Below, in pieces: positions 9,016-16,250 of a DNA stretch of 51,133 nucleotides. Under the pieces are notes generated by a model. That model was not told the DNA's origin and searched no databases. It was given only the letters and a program-made list of their open reading frames with translations. The DNA comes from CABQCM01 sp965145485 (lineage in GTDB: Bacteria; Bacillota; Clostridia; Oscillospirales; Acutalibacteraceae), in NCBI GenBank assembly GCA_965145485.1, contig CBCTCU010000017.1, positions 1 through 51,133 on the forward strand, in the 5' to 3' direction. Position numbers and translations under genes: made by a program. Position 1 is the first letter of the stretch, and each line of letters begins with the position of its first letter.

Positions 9016-10293
9016 TCAATTCTTGAGCGCCGTCACAGGCACCACAAACACCCCGTCCGGCCGCTGATAGGCCGCGTTGGCCATGCCGCACAGGACGCAC
9101 AAGACTGCGGGTGGCTTGCCTTTGGGATCGGCTTCGATTTGCTTTTTAATCTCCAGCAGGTTTAACGCCGCGGCGTCAATCTGATTGGCTCCCAGTTTAA
9201 TCTCGAAAGCACACCACTGGCCATCCGGCAACTCAACCACTGCATCGATCTCTTGGTTCTTATAGTCCTGGTAGTGGTAAAGCTGCGCCCCGAAGGACTC
9301 GGCGTAGATCCGCAAATCCCGCTCACACAAAGCCTCAAAGAGGAAGCCCAGTGTCTCCAGATCCCCCAGCAGGCTGGCAGGTGTGGCCTTTAGCAGGGCG
9401 CAAGCCAAAGACGGATCAGCAAAGTGCCGTTTCTCTGCCTGCTTCACCCGTACAGAGGAACGGATGCCGGAGGAGAAGGGCGGCTGATTGTCGGTAATAA
9501 ACAGTCGCTTGAAGATGTCCAGGTAGGCTGCCACCGTGTTGCCGTCAATATCCTCGTCATCCACAGCCTTAATGTCCTTCATCAGCGTTTTATTGGTGGC
9601 AGTGGTACTCTCATTCCGGGCCAGCGAGCGCAGCAACAGGCGCATTTTCTGGGTATCCCGCTTCACACCGTCCATGCGGTACACATCATCGTCGATGACA
9701 GCATCCAGGTATTGGGCCGGAAGCAGTGCCGCCTGCTCCAAAGTCAGGCCCAGACTTCCCGGCCAACCACCCCGAATAATCAGTTCGATCAACTTTTTCA
9801 AATCCACCTCACCGGTCATGGCGGGGGTCAGTTTCCCCTGGCACAGCTGCTCCAGGGATACCTTGCCTCTGGAGTCCCCGGATTCCCACAGGGACATGGG
9901 GCGCATCCGCAGTCGGGCGATCCGTCCCGCGCCGCTGTGGAGAATACCTTTGTGGTTCGGGGTGGCGGAGCCGGTGAGGATGAACTGCCCCTTTTGTGCC
10001 GTCTGATCCACTTTATAGCGCACCGCGTCCCAAAGAGGTGGTACTTCCTGCCACTCGTCGATCAGCCGGGGCGTCTCTCCCTCCAGCACCAGAGCAGGAG
10101 ACAACTCCGCCAACTGACGGTTCTGAAAGTTTCCGGCGGGGTCGCCGATGTAGATCTCACTCTTGCTGTGATAGGCGGAAGTCCATGTCTTGCCGCACCA
10201 TTTTGGCCCTTCCACGCACACGGCACCGAAGGCGGACAGGTATTCTTCCACCTGCTGGTCAATAATGCGGGGCTTATAGATTTGTTTGTCCAT
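9016..10293 (-). CDS. DUF4143-family AAA ATPase
   Basis: The 425-aa product has Walker A GPKWCGKT (29-36), a Walker B-like PRLIDEWQ (about 79-86), and a sensor-type FILTGSATP strand. A winged-helix and DUF4143 C-terminal part ends in EIDAVVEL followed by AFEIKLG, a PD-(D/E)XK-like pattern typical of this family. DUF4143 ATPases are widespread, cytosolic and functionally poorly understood. ATG 10293 is chosen because GAGG lies eight bases upstream; the in-frame GTG at 10302 overlaps that site. A very good promoter and three direct repeats lie immediately upstream. It is the first gene of a probable two-gene operon with the GHKL ATPase. Confidence 0.9.
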   Translation of the reverse strand: MDKQIYKPRIIDQQVEEYLSAFGAVCVEGPKWCGKTWTSAYHSKSEIYIGDPAGNFQNRQLAELSPALVLEGETPRLIDEWQEVPPLWDAVRYKVDQTAQKGQFILTGSATPNHKGILHSGAGRIARLRMRPMSLWESGDSRGKVSLEQLCQGKLTPAMTGEVDLKKLIELIIRGGWPGSLGLTLEQAALLPAQYLDAVIDDDVYRMDGVKRDTQKMRLLLRSLARNESTTATNKTLMKDIKAVDDEDIDGNTVAAYLDIFKRLFITDNQPPFSSGIRSSVRVKQAEKRHFADPSLACALLKATPASLLGDLETLGFLFEALCERDLRIYAESFGAQLYHYQDYKNQEIDAVVELPDGQWCAFEIKLGANQIDAAALNLLEIKKQIEADPKGKPPAVLCVLCGMANAAYQRPDGVFVVPVTALKN

Positions 10294-10309
10294 GGCAGTC
10301 ACCTCAATA

Positions 10310-10368
10310 ATTCAGTGAAATCATTATACTCTATTCAGTTAAATCTTACAACTCCATTCAGTCAGATT
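10310..10368 (-). repeat. Three 13-bp direct repeats at 23-bp period (operator-like)
   Basis: Copies begin at 10310, 10333 and 10356 (plus-strand reading ATTCAGTGAAATC, ATTCAGTTAAATC and ATTCAGTCAGATT), separated by ten-base spacers. The period of 23 is exact. One copy lies around the predicted transcription start, one inside the promoter spacer and one just upstream of -35, an arrangement expected for repressor binding that blocks the DUF4143 promoter. Confidence 0.75.
10323..10351 (-). promoter_or_regulatory. Sigma-A promoter of the DUF4143-GHKL operon
   Basis: Reading the minus strand, TTGTAA (10351-10346), 17 bases, then TATAAT (10328-10323). The predicted start near 10316 leaves a leader of about 23 bases before the ATG. 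Confidence 0.8.
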
Positions 10369-10390
10369 TTTGATTTCGAGTGTGCTCAAT

Positions 10391-10677
10391 TTATTTTGTT
10401 GGGTCAAGGATAATTACGCTGTGTCCCAATTTCTGTGCGTAGCGTATGGTCGCCGCTGTGCCGCCCCGATACTCGCCGTTATAGACGGCCAGCAGAACAT
10501 CAGAGTGAGCGGCCAGAAAGTGATTGCGCTCCAGCATACAATTTTTTCGGAAGATCCGGCTGACATAAATAATGGAATCCGCCTGCGCCAGAATGGCGTG
10601 ATAACGGGCCTGGGACGCAGCGGACCACTCCGTTTCCTGCCCCTTATAGGGAAGAATGCAATTGTTTTTCCGGCAGA
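10391..10677 (-). pseudogene. 5'-truncated SLOG/DUF1273-like gene remnant
   Basis: On the minus strand an in-frame stretch of about 95 codons ends at TAA 10391. It contains LPYKGQETEWS, ARYHAILAQADSIIYVS, CMLERNHFL, LLAVYNGEYRGGTAAT and IRYAQKLGH, the typical C-terminal half of SLOG-fold DUF1273 proteins (Rossmann-like nucleotide binders related to DprA/LOG). No start codon or N-terminal half is present; the frame dissolves into the repeat array at about 10680. It is therefore a decayed or truncated gene. The frame itself carries no internal stop, so truncation is either recent or the fragment is protected by chance. Confidence 0.7.
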
Positions 10678-10679
10678 AC

Positions 10680-11118
10680 CGGGCGTTCGGAGAAAGCGGC
10701 TGACCAACGAAAGCGGGAGGTCGGCGAAAGCAGGCGGACGATGAGAACGTGAGGTCGACGAGAGCGTGAGGTCGACGAAAGTGGACGGCAACGAAAGTGG
10801 GCGGCTAACGAAGCGGGCAACCAATGAAACCAGACAACCAAAGCGGTCGACCGGCCAGAGCGGGCGTCCGGCGAAAGCGGGCAACCAACGAAAGTGGGCG
10901 GCTAACGAAGCGGGCAATCAATGAAACCAGACAACCAAAGCGGTCGACCGGCCAGAGCGGGCGTCCGGCGAAAGCGGGTAACCAACGAAAGTCGGCGGCT
11001 AACGAAGCGGGCAATCAATGAAACCAGACAGACAACCAAAGCGGTCAACCAACCAGAACAGGCGTCCGGCGAAAGCGGGCAACCAACCAGAGCGGACGGC
11101 CAACGAAACGGGCAACAA
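10680..11118 (+). repeat. Minisatellite of 97-bp tandem units
   Basis: Three near-identical 97-bp units are anchored by GCGGCTAACG at 10801, 10898 and 10995. The third contains a four-base GACA duplication. Flanking DNA from about 10680 and to 11118 is built from the same short words (CGAAAGCGGG, CAACCAACGA) in less regular order. Open frames run through it on both strands, but only as arginine/serine-rich repeats without start signals, so it is probably non-coding. Confidence 0.85.
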
Positions 11119-11149
11119 AAACCCGGATGCGGTAGATACCGCACCCGGG
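11116..11149 (-). terminator. Rho-independent terminator of ribU
   Basis: On the minus strand a G+C-rich stem (CCGG then TGCGGTA, pairing with TACCGCA then CCGG, one mismatch) is followed by a TTTTTG tract. It lies about 60 bases beyond the ribU stop. Confidence 0.8.
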
Positions 11150-11207
11150 GAGGGGGAGGCCGATTCACGGTAGAGGCCTTTGCCGGGGATCACGAGAAGC
11201 CGACAGC

Positions 11208-11861
11208 TCAGATGATCCCGCGGAACACCAGCACCGAAAGTACGCAGGTCGCCAGAAGAACGAAACCGGCCAGCACCGGGCCCACGGTGCTTTTATGCCC
11301 CTTGGATTCCTCATTTACCGGCGCCAGGTGCGCTTTGCGCAGCGCGCCGACCACCGGCTTGTAGAGGAGCATGGCGGCCGCCATATTCAGCCCTCCCTTG
11401 AGCAGGTTGAAGGGGAGGAAGATGGGGAGCAGCATCCCCGCGACCTCCTGCCGGGACACGCCCATATAGAGGGGGGTGATAAAATAATTCCACAGCAGCA
11501 TGACCCCCACCATGGACGCCAGCCCGCACACCAGCCCGATAATGGCGTTTTTCAGGGTGGGGCGGTGCTTGTAAATGGCCGCCGCGACGCAGGCGAAGGA
11601 ACAGGTGGACAGGATGTTCATAACCAGCCCGATCACGCCGGTATCGCTGACCGTGACCATCTCGACGAGCGAGACGACGACCGACATCAGCGCCGAGGAG
11701 AGCGGGCCGAACAAAAAGCCGCCGATGACGATCACAATGTCCTTGGGATCGTATTTGAGAAAGGCGACGGGCGCGATGGGCAGCCGGCCCACCAGCATAA
11801 AGACATAGGCCACGGCGGAGAGCATGGCCAGGGTGACGAGCTTGCGTGTGTTGACCTTCAT
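11208..11861 (-). CDS. ribU: ECF transporter S component, riboflavin-specific RibU type
   Basis: A 217-aa membrane protein with about six hydrophobic segments. The N-terminal ...KLVTLAMLSAVAYVFM helix, the LKYDPKDI motif and the GFLFGPLSSALMS helix are typical of riboflavin-binding S components, which capture vitamin B2/FMN precursors and dock on the shared EcfAA'T module encoded elsewhere. ATG 11861 follows TTTTGGAGGAA. The FMN riboswitch immediately upstream independently supports riboflavin as the substrate. The gene stands alone, with its own promoter, riboswitch and terminator. Confidence 0.93.
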   Translation of the reverse strand: MKVNTRKLVTLAMLSAVAYVFMLVGRLPIAPVAFLKYDPKDIVIVIGGFLFGPLSSALMSVVVSLVEMVTVSDTGVIGLVMNILSTCSFACVAAAIYKHRPTLKNAIIGLVCGLASMVGVMLLWNYFITPLYMGVSRQEVAGMLLPIFLPFNLLKGGLNMAAAMLLYKPVVGALRKAHLAPVNEESKGHKSTVGPVLAGFVLLATCVLSVLVFRGII

Positions 11862-11882
11862 ACGGATTCCTCCAAAAGAAAT

Positions 11883-11919
11883 TAACACCTGAAAGAACAA
11901 TCATGTCCCCCAGGTGTTA
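11883..11919 (-). other. Hairpin between FMN riboswitch and ribU ribosome binding site
   Basis: TAACACCTG at 11883-11891 pairs perfectly (9 bp) with CAGGTGTTA at 11911-11919. On the transcript it lies just before a T-rich stretch and the GGAGGA site, so it may be a second regulatory or terminator hairpin. Confidence 0.5.
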
Positions 11920-11935
11920 CCGTATATCGTGGTCA

Positions 11936-11964
11936 AAACGCGCAAGCATTCCTTGTTGCGCGTT
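11936..11964 (-). terminator. Riboswitch-controlled terminator hairpin
   Basis: AAACGCGCAA pairs perfectly with TTGCGCGTTT (10 bp; 11964-11955 with 11945-11936) around a nine-base loop and runs into TTTTGACC. It follows the aptamer by a few bases and is the likely expression platform. Confidence 0.65.
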
Positions 11965-11967
11965 TCG

Positions 11968-12095
11968 GCATCTTCTTCCGTCCAGACTTTCACTGTTGGT
12001 TTTGGAGTTTCACCAAATCTGCGCGTTGGTTTGACCGGCACCCCAAGCGCTCGCGGACTTTACCGCCAATCGGGAATTTCACCCTGCCCTGAAGA
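11968..12095 (-). ncRNA. FMN riboswitch (RFN element)
   Basis: On the minus strand the conserved RFN blocks appear in order: AGGGTGAAATTCCC, GGCGGTAAAGTCCGCGAGC, a variable stem, GGTGAAACTCCAAAACC, then AGTCTGGACGGAAGAAGAT. These are the hallmark junction sequences of the FMN aptamer. Ligand binding is expected to reduce ribU expression. Confidence 0.97.
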
Positions 12096-12121
12096 CATCA
12101 TGTTATTTCATTGTCAATGCT

Positions 12122-12150
12122 ATTGTACTCCTGTCGGGACGGGTTGTCAA
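12122..12150 (-). promoter_or_regulatory. Promoter of the ribU leader
   Basis: Minus strand: TTGACA (12150-12145), 17 bases, TACAAT (12127-12122), placing the start near 12115, about 20 bases before the riboswitch. Confidence 0.8.
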
Positions 12151-12752
12151 CCGTCCCGCCCCAATATTTTTGTGCGTTGGAGCGGCAGACGGCCTCGCCT
12201 TCGGGTGGCAAACGGGCATGGCTGAGAGCAGTGGGCCGGCCAAAAGGGAAAGCGGCCACATGGCCTGGCCGGCCGATCATCCGTCGCCGGCGAGGGGCGT
12301 GCCCTGCTCAGCATTTCGACGCCGGCTAGGCCCCGCCCTTGCAGCGGAGGCAGCGTCCGTAAGCCAGTTTGCATCTTAAAAAACGCTTGCCGCATTTGGA
12401 AGCGCCGCCACGCGGCCTTGCCAGTGGTGGGCGGCATTCGAACCGAAATGCGATCTGTGTTCGTCCTGTCAAGCCTATGACTCCAGCGAGGGGATTCCCG
12501 CGCGGCATAGGACGGCCAACCCAGCAGGTACACGACCGTTGCGTTATGGCCCAGGATATGGTATCCTTTACTCAAAGGCCTGGCGGAAATACGGCAATAT
12601 GCTGAGGGCGCAACCCTGACGGGCGGCTTTGCGGCGTGTAAGTCCGCATAAAGAGCGTCAAGGCGGTGTTCCAGCGTGCCCGCCTATTCAGGGATTCCTG
12701 TTCCATTGGCGCTTATGAGCGGCCATTTCGATGCTTTGGGAGGATAGGATGG
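12151..12752. other. G+C-rich intergenic stretch without convincing gene
   Basis: Short frames exist on both strands but none has a plausible start with a ribosome binding site or a recognisable protein. No clear hairpin with a T-run is seen. It may be decayed sequence. Confidence 0.5.
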
Positions 12753-13202
12753 ATGAAAACAAGGATACTGCTTCTATGCCTGGCGATGGCCTGCCTGACC
12801 GGATGCTTCCAGAGTGCCGTGGTGCCGATTGACGGTTACTCGTGGGAGATGACGACCGTACAGGGCAATGAGAATGGCGGGGTGGTTGCCTGCGCCCCAG
12901 AACTGCTGCAGCAAAACGAAGGCGCGCAGGGGCTGGTACTGCGTTGCCATGCGCAGGACGGCGTGCTCACGTTGACCGATGCGACCAACGGGCAGGGCTA
13001 TTCGGGCACTTACCGGATGGAGCAGGCCGCCCCCGAGGCTACCACCTACCAGATCGCCATTGGGGATGCCGCCGGCTATGCTGTGACCGGAATGACCACC
13101 TTTCTGGATGGAAGCCAGAGCCCGACTTTTATCATCAACATCGGGGGCTATGCATTGAATTTTGAAGCTGTGGCGCAAGGGGAGGATGCTCCGTCCGCCT
13201 GA
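12753..13202 (+). CDS. Small secreted lipoprotein, 149 aa
   Basis: The product starts MKTRILLLCLAMACLTGC, a signal peptide with lipobox LTGC, so Cys18 should be lipidated and the protein anchored on the outer face of the membrane. The mature part is mainly beta-stranded and threonine/glycine-rich, containing NGQGYSGTYRMEQ, and matches no family I know. ATG 12753 follows GGGAGG with good spacing; the open frame upstream has no site. The gene is isolated, followed by the metY-type promoter. Confidence 0.85.
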   Translation: MKTRILLLCLAMACLTGCFQSAVVPIDGYSWEMTTVQGNENGGVVACAPELLQQNEGAQGLVLRCHAQDGVLTLTDATNGQGYSGTYRMEQAAPEATTYQIAIGDAAGYAVTGMTTFLDGSQSPTFIINIGGYALNFEAVAQGEDAPSA

Positions 13203-13279
13203 TTGGCCGGGCCTGCAACGGCAGACGGCCTGTCCGCGCGGCCGGTGCGATTTCCTTTGATTTTGTTTGACATTGGCGA

Positions 13280-13308
13280 TTGATACGGTACCGGATGTGT
13301 GCTATACT
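13280..13308 (+). promoter_or_regulatory. Promoter of the sulfhydrylase gene
   Basis: TTGATA (13280-13285), 17 bases, TATACT (13303-13308). It lies about 90 bases before the start codon. Confidence 0.7.
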
Positions 13309-13397
13309 ATTATTATATTATTTTATTATCCTGCCGGGGAACGGGCCCAAAGCGCAACGACGCCTGAAAACCGGCGCGGAAAGGAGCGCCAACGACC

Positions 13398-14669
13398 ATG
13401 AGCCATATTGATACCAAATGCGTCCAATCGGGCTGGAAGCCTGAGAACGGGCAGGCGCGCGTCCTCCCTATTTTTCAGAGCACGACCTTTCAGTACGACT
13501 CTGCAGAGACGATGGGCAGGCTGTTTGACCTGGAGGAAAGCGGGCATTTTTACACCCGGCTGAGCAACCCCACTCTGGAAGCGGTCGAGCAGAAGATCGC
13601 CGACTTGGAGGGAGGGGTGGGCGCCATGCTGACCTCGTCCGGCCAGGCGGCCAGCATGCTCTCGGTGCTCAATATCTGCCCCAAAGGGGGGCATCTGCTC
13701 TGCGCCAGCGCGGTATACGGCGGCACCTTCAACCTGTTTTATAAAACGGTGCAGGAGCTGGGGGTGGAGGTCACCTTTTTTGATCCCGATACCCCGGACG
13801 AAGAGCTGGACCGCCTCTTTCAGCCGAACACCAAATGCGTGTTTGGGGAGGCGCTGACCAACCCCTCGCTGACCGTGCTGGATATTGAGCGGATTGCAGC
13901 CGCGGCCCACCGGCATGGGGTCCCCCTGATCGTGGACAACACCTTCCCCACCCCCATCCATTGCCGCCCGTTTGAATTCGGCGCGGATATCGTGGTGCAT
14001 TCCACCTCCAAATACATGGACGGCCACGCCTGCGCGTTGGGCGGGGTCATTGTGGATTCGGGGCGCTTTGACTGGGCGCGCAGCGACAAATTCCCCGGCC
14101 TGACCACGCCGGAGGAGACCTACCATGGGGTGGTGTACACCGACCATTTCGGCAAGGCCGCCTATATCGCCAAATGCCGGACCCACCTGATGCGGGATAT
14201 GGGGCCGCAGGCCTCCCCGATGAACGCCTTTTTGCTCAATCTGGGGCTGGAAACCCTCGCGCTGCGCATGGAGCGGCACACCTCCAACGCGCAGGCGGCG
14301 GCCGAGTTCCTCGAGGGGCATCCCAAGGTGGCCTGGGTCAACTATCCCGGCCTGCCCTCTAACCCATACTATGAGCTCGCCAAAAAGTATATGCCCGACG
14401 GCACATGCGGCGTGATATCCTTTGGCGTCCGCGGCGGGCGCGAGGCCGCCTGCCGGTTTATGGAGAACCTTCAGCTTGCGAAAATTGTCATCCACGTCGC
14501 CGACGCGCGCACCTGCGTGCTGCATCCCGCCAGCACCACCCACCGGCAGCTGAACGACCAGCAGCTCACTGAGGCGGGCGTATCGCCCGATTTGATCCGG
14601 CTATCGGTCGGCATTGAGCATCCTGCGGATATCATGGACGATCTCCGGCAGGCTCTCGAGCGGCTTTGA
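13398..14669 (+). CDS. metY: O-acetylhomoserine sulfhydrylase / Cys-Met metabolism PLP enzyme
   Basis: A 423-aa fold-type I PLP enzyme of the Cys/Met metabolism family. Visible features are the YTRLSNPTLEAVEQ substrate/PLP region (52-66), SSGQAASM (phosphate-binding turn, 80-87), D180 in LIVDNTF (pyridine nitrogen) and Lys205 in HSTSKYMDGH, the Schiff-base lysine. The length and the long insert with EETYHGV fit O-acetylhomoserine aminocarboxypropyltransferase, which makes homocysteine or methionine from O-acetylhomoserine and sulfide or methanethiol. Methionine gamma-lyase is the main alternative because the families overlap. The start follows AAGGAGCG. It is 18 bases from the downstream Nudix gene. 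Confidence 0.88.
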   Translation: MSHIDTKCVQSGWKPENGQARVLPIFQSTTFQYDSAETMGRLFDLEESGHFYTRLSNPTLEAVEQKIADLEGGVGAMLTSSGQAASMLSVLNICPKGGHLLCASAVYGGTFNLFYKTVQELGVEVTFFDPDTPDEELDRLFQPNTKCVFGEALTNPSLTVLDIERIAAAAHRHGVPLIVDNTFPTPIHCRPFEFGADIVVHSTSKYMDGHACALGGVIVDSGRFDWARSDKFPGLTTPEETYHGVVYTDHFGKAAYIAKCRTHLMRDMGPQASPMNAFLLNLGLETLALRMERHTSNAQAAAEFLEGHPKVAWVNYPGLPSNPYYELAKKYMPDGTCGVISFGVRGGREAACRFMENLQLAKIVIHVADARTCVLHPASTTHRQLNDQQLTEAGVSPDLIRLSVGIEHPADIMDDLRQALERL

Positions 14670-14687
14670 TCGGTTACGGGCCGAAGG

Positions 14688-15200
14688 ATGGTGGCCATGG
14701 GGGAATATTGGGACGTACTCAACGAACAGGGCGAAAAGACGGGGAAGCGGCTCCGGCGCACGGCCTACAATCAGCTCGCCAGCGGTGAATACCATCTTGT
14801 CGTCCACATCTGGATCGTCAACTCCAAAGGGGAGTTTCTCATTCAGCGCCGCAGCCATAACCGCATCCCCATGCCCGGCGAGTGGGCCGCGACGGGAGGG
14901 TCGGTCTTTTCGGGGGAGGATTCCCAGGCGGCCGCCATCCGCGAGCTTCGGGAAGAGATGGGCATCCGGGTGCTCCCGGGAGAGATTCATTATCTGCGGC
15001 AGTTCAAACGCAAAAATTCCATCATAGATTTTTGGTGGGCGCGTGTGGACGCGCCGCTGTCCAGCCTCTGTCTCGAGCCAAAGGAAGTGGAGGAGGCCAA
15101 ATGGGTCACGGCCGAGACGCTGCGCACGATGATCCAGAAAAAGGAATTTCACAATTACGGGCGCAGCTATTTCTCCGCTGTATTCTCGTTGATCTCGTAA
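14688..15200 (+). CDS. Nudix hydrolase
   Basis: A 170-aa cytosolic protein with a full Nudix box (G71 to I93: G-x5-E-x7-REL-x-EE-x-G-I), which binds divalent metal and cleaves nucleoside-diphosphate-linked substrates. The opening EYWDVLNEQGEKTGK and later HLVVHIWIVN resemble the isopentenyl-diphosphate isomerase-like branch of Nudix proteins, but the substrate cannot be read from sequence. ATG 14688 is given; ATG 14697 is equally possible, both with weak upstream sites. It lies 18 bases after the sulfhydrylase stop and probably shares its transcript. Confidence 0.9.
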   Translation: MVAMGEYWDVLNEQGEKTGKRLRRTAYNQLASGEYHLVVHIWIVNSKGEFLIQRRSHNRIPMPGEWAATGGSVFSGEDSQAAAIRELREEMGIRVLPGEIHYLRQFKRKNSIIDFWWARVDAPLSSLCLEPKEVEEAKWVTAETLRTMIQKKEFHNYGRSYFSAVFSLIS

Positions 15201-15416
15201 GCCATACCGGAGCGGCCGCGCCCCATAAAATGATGTGGAGCGGACGCTCCCCAAAGGGGCCTCGACGCCCTTTACGGGACACATCGCAAGGAAGTGTCCC
15301 GCGTTATATTCGCCGGATGGATTGGATGGTAAAAAAGAACATCCTTATACGGCCGCACATTGCTTTACAGGCTGATACAAGGCCGGCTTTTTGCGATACT
15401 CAGCAAAAGGAGAACA

Positions 15417-16001
15417 ATGCTTATGAAATCCTTCTGTGAATTACCTGGCGGGTATACCGAATATTTTTCACTCGATTTGCAAAAAGACAAAAAGAAGATG
15501 CTGCTTGTGAATGCATTGGCGGTGCTGATTGCGATTGTGATGGCGGTGCCGATGCATTTTTGCATACCGGTGTCTACCGTTTTTAACGCAGAAAGCGGCA
15601 GGATCACCCTTTTGGTAAAAGCCCTTTTGTTGCTCGTGATGCTTTTCTCCTATATGTTTTTGCACGAGCTGGTACACGGTGTTGCTATGAAAGTCTGCGG
15701 CACACAGAAGGTAAATTATGGATTTACCGGTATATACGCCTACGCCGGAAGTACGGATTATTACGATAAGGGCGCATATATCTTGATAGCGCTGGCGCCA
15801 ATCGTTACATTTTTTATATTGCTATCCATCGTCAACCTTGTCGTGCCGTTATCATGGTTTTGGGTAATATATATCGTGCAGATCGTCAATATTTCCGGCG
15901 CGGCAGGCGATATCTACGTGACCTGCAAATTTTTGAGAATGCCCAAGGACATCTTGATAAAAGACGCAGGGGTCAGCATGCTGGTTTACGCAAGACCATA
16001 G
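15417..16001 (+). CDS. DUF3267-type membrane metalloprotease-like protein
   Basis: The 194-aa product has about four membrane segments. The second carries FLHELVHG (HExxH, His83-Glu84-His87), the zinc-binding motif of DUF3267 proteins, which resemble small site-2-protease-like membrane enzymes. A later SGAAGDIYVTCKF segment includes a glycine-rich helix with an acidic residue that may complete the metal site. ATG 15417 follows AAAAGGAG closely; ATG 15423 is an alternative. It is a single gene with its own terminator. The target is unknown. Confidence 0.85.
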   Translation: MLMKSFCELPGGYTEYFSLDLQKDKKKMLLVNALAVLIAIVMAVPMHFCIPVSTVFNAESGRITLLVKALLLLVMLFSYMFLHELVHGVAMKVCGTQKVNYGFTGIYAYAGSTDYYDKGAYILIALAPIVTFFILLSIVNLVVPLSWFWVIYIVQIVNISGAAGDIYVTCKFLRMPKDILIKDAGVSMLVYARP

Positions 16002-16060
16002 TTTGCAAAATAGCAATTCCTGTTGTCATTGAAAACCGCAAGGCGATAAAATACTCTGTG

Positions 16061-16109
16061 AAAGCGCATGGGATATGCAAGGTAAGGCGTATCGCTTATG
16101 CGCTTTTTG
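16061..16109 (+). terminator. Terminator after DUF3267 gene
   Basis: AAAGCGCAT at 16061-16069 pairs with ATGCGCTTT at 16098-16106, followed by TTTGTTTC. The loop is long (28 bases) but contains a further small stem. Confidence 0.6.
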
Positions 16110-16250
16110 TTTCTTTACTTTATTGATAGTAGAATGGGCGAGAAAGTTAGCAGAATCCTGCTGAAACGAGCCGCCGGGCCAGCGATCGCTTTGCCCGCGC
16201 CGGTATGGCGGCTGACTGGACAGGTCTCGGCCAAGGCGGGGGAAATGACA

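Noticed and set aside
10680..11118. Possible CRISPR array
   Set aside because: The whole 97-bp unit is conserved, with no unique spacers alternating with short repeats, and no cas genes are present.
12420..12480. A tRNA-like GGTTCGAAT motif on the minus strand near 12,430
   Set aside because: The flanks do not form a tRNA T-stem of five pairs with an acceptor stem, and no D or anticodon arm fits.
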